Assembly: GCA_013415595.1 (NCBI GenBank)
Contig: JAAEEW010000095.1
Span: forward strand, 1 to 5,797
DNA from: Methanosarcinales archaeon
GTDB taxonomy: Archaea; Halobacteriota; Methanosarcinia; Methanotrichales; Methanotrichaceae
DNA: 5,797 bases
Direction of reading: 5' to 3'
A program made the position numbers and the translations under genes. Every line of letters starts with the position of its first letter. The stretch's first letter is position 1. The notes under the pieces were generated by a model, which ran no database searches, was not told the DNA's origin, and was given only the letters and a program-made list of their open reading frames with translations. Positions 4,986 through 5,797 of the stretch are shown in pieces.

Positions 4986-5220
4986 AGCGGCTGATGCAGG
5001 GAACGCTATGCCTGAGAGTTGGGAGCCCGGGCTTTTTGGAGGCCGGGGGCCAGGATCAGGACGTCTCCGGCGAAAGAGGCAGGCTGGCGAAAAGGGCGGG
5101 GGCCTCGATCTCTGCTGCATTCGGATTGAATATCTTTGCCGGATATTTAGGACAGCTCTTGCACGGTGATGGTGGGAAATCCAGGAGGTGGGCTTTCGAA
5201 TCGCCAGAGATGTCACCCTA

Positions 5221-5353
5221 ACAAATTGTCGATTTATCATTTCTGTCAATTTTTATCAAATCCATCAATTTTATGGGTATTTTTTAATATACATTTGATT
5301 TTCAATCTTCTCCCCATTCGTCGTCTGTAATAATCGATAAATAATTTACAATT
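5221..5353 (+). promoter_or_regulatory. AT-rich promoter region ahead of corA
   Basis: Composition changes abruptly from GC-rich to AT-rich at 5221. Two TATA-like elements are visible, TTTAATATA near 5283-5291 and ATAAATAA near 5339-5346; either could drive corA. A CAATTT(T)TAT motif recurs at 5247-5256, 5266-5274 and 5349-5356 and may be an operator or simply AT-rich sequence. Confidence 0.5.
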
Positions 5354-5396
5354 TATGGCCTTATCGTCTTTTTCTCCTCCAGGGAAAAGCTATTTG

Positions 5397-5435
5397 AGGG
5401 GGAACAACTTTCCACCCGTGGTCGACAGGCCCCCT
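5397..5435 (+). other. Possible stem in the corA leader
   Basis: AGGGGG (5397-5402) can pair with CCCCCT (5430-5435), six pairs enclosing 27 bases that contain a small CCA/TGG stem (5412-5421). If corA starts at 5493, this lies in an untranslated leader. I do not recognise it as a known Mg2+ riboswitch. Confidence 0.25.
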
Positions 5436-5492
5436 GCTGATTGGGACGCGGGAGCCTTGCCCTCAGCGAAACCTGTTCAGGGGTGGGTTCCG

Positions 5493-5797
5493 GTGCTCAA
5501 GCTGATAAAGAGAAAATCCAAGAAGGTCGACCTGGCGTTGCCTTCTGTCCCCTCGGTGCTGGAGAGGGAAGAGCCGGATAAACGGGCCGATCCGGTGAAG
5601 ATCACCATCATAGATTACGACGAGGCCCAGTTCCAGGAGCACGAGGCCCTGACGCCGGAGGACTGTGCCGAGTTCAAGCACCAGCCCACTGTCACCTGGA
5701 TCAAGGTGGACGGAATTCACCAGCACGAGATAATTGAGCGTCTTGGAAAAATTTTTGACATTCATCCCCTGATTGTAGAGGACATATTCAGCACACA
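5493..5797 (+). CDS. corA: CorA-type Mg2+/Co2+ channel, N-terminal part only (3' end cut by window)
   Basis: The 101 visible residues from GTG 5493 contain the CorA N-terminal cytoplasmic domain: VKITIIDYDE (35-44), TVTWIKVDGIHQ (66-77), then IIERLGKIFDIHPLIVEDI (80-98). This is the classic segment just before the QRPK-type sequence that must follow outside the window. The pore helices and GMN motif are not visible. CorA forms a pentameric inner-membrane channel that takes up Mg2+ (also Co2+, Ni2+) and closes when cytosolic Mg2+ is high. I chose GTG 5493 because the product starts in the family-like way (MLKLIKRKSKK) and GGGGTGGG (5480-5487) lies just upstream. The frame is, however, open back to ATG 5355, which would add 46 residues rich in Pro and Gly with no visible homology. 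The family call is firm; the start is not. Confidence 0.85.
   Translation, partial: MLKLIKRKSKKVDLALPSVPSVLEREEPDKRADPVKITIIDYDEAQFQEHEALTPEDCAEFKHQPTVTWIKVDGIHQHEIIERLGKIFDIHPLIVEDIFST

Larger units (their letters stand above)
4885..5220. other. GC-rich gap after the DUF389 gene, with no convincing gene but with repeats and hairpins
   Basis: The reading frames open here give proteins with no recognisable domain, no good ribosome site and biased Arg/Pro/Gly content, so I call no gene. The stretch holds an imperfect direct repeat (4892-4925 and 4967-5001), two hairpins listed separately, and a third related motif CCTGAGAGT at 5011-5019. It also holds a perfect palindrome AGCCCGGGCT (5024-5033) running into TTTTT (5033-5037), and a 17-bp imperfect tandem repeat (5067-5083, 5084-5100; 13 of 17 positions equal). 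A structured untranslated RNA or a decayed gene are both possible. Confidence 0.5.

Noticed and set aside
4950..4996. Archaeal box C/D guide RNA (ATGATGG ... CTGA ... GTGAGTG ... CTGA)
   Set aside because: Boxes C and C' are imperfect and the second guide interval is too short, while the same bases form a better simple hairpin.
5188..5205. tRNA T-arm-like sequence CTTTCGAATCG
   Set aside because: The TTCGAAT loop has no proper five-pair stem, and no acceptor, D or anticodon arm is found around it.
4952..5221. Open frame of 89 codons on the + strand, and an overlapping 104-codon frame on the - strand at 4935-5249
   Set aside because: Neither product has a recognisable domain or a ribosome site. 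Composition is dominated by Arg, Pro and Gly, and both run through the hairpin and repeat region.

Overview
The window looks like chromosomal DNA of a methanogenic archaeon, most likely from the Methanosarcinales/Methanotrichales (Methanothrix-like) branch. This is an inference. It rests on archaeal TATA-type promoters in front of most genes, AGGTG/GAGGT-type ribosome sites, a PGF-CTERM surface-anchoring tail on a secreted protein, a DUF1670-type gene pair, and the family make-up of the other genes. All supported genes are on the + strand. The ends cut a gene on the left (DUF1670-like) and on the right (CorA).

Left part (1-1443): two divergent paralogues of a DUF1670-like, multi-helix-turn-helix protein lie in tandem with an ATGA overlap. 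Their base composition is visibly less GC-rich than the other genes, which suggests an accessory or acquired module. Their function is unknown. They are the least understood genes here and the best candidate for an undescribed system.

Middle and right part (1599-5797): four complete genes and one partial gene follow, mostly each with its own promoter. They are a Gdt1/TMEM165 (UPF0016) cation exporter of the Mn2+/Ca2+ type, a secreted superoxide-reductase-fold (desulfoferrodoxin-like) protein with a PGF-CTERM anchor, a WrbA flavodoxin-fold NAD(P)H:quinone oxidoreductase, a DUF389 membrane protein with an unusual GVW octad repeat near its N-terminus, and the start of a CorA-type Mg2+/Co2+ channel. 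Three of these five are membrane proteins, two of them known cation transporters, and the other two are redox-linked by fold. The stretch therefore reads as a loose metal-ion and redox homeostasis neighbourhood rather than one operon.

Non-coding parts: a 12-bp tandem repeat block and a T-rich tract lie between gdt1 and the secreted protein gene. The roughly 600-bp gap before corA holds two hairpins that share a TGGCTGA loop element, a 17-bp imperfect tandem repeat, and an AT-rich promoter region. The reading frame of corA stays open upstream to an ATG at 5355, so its true start is uncertain.
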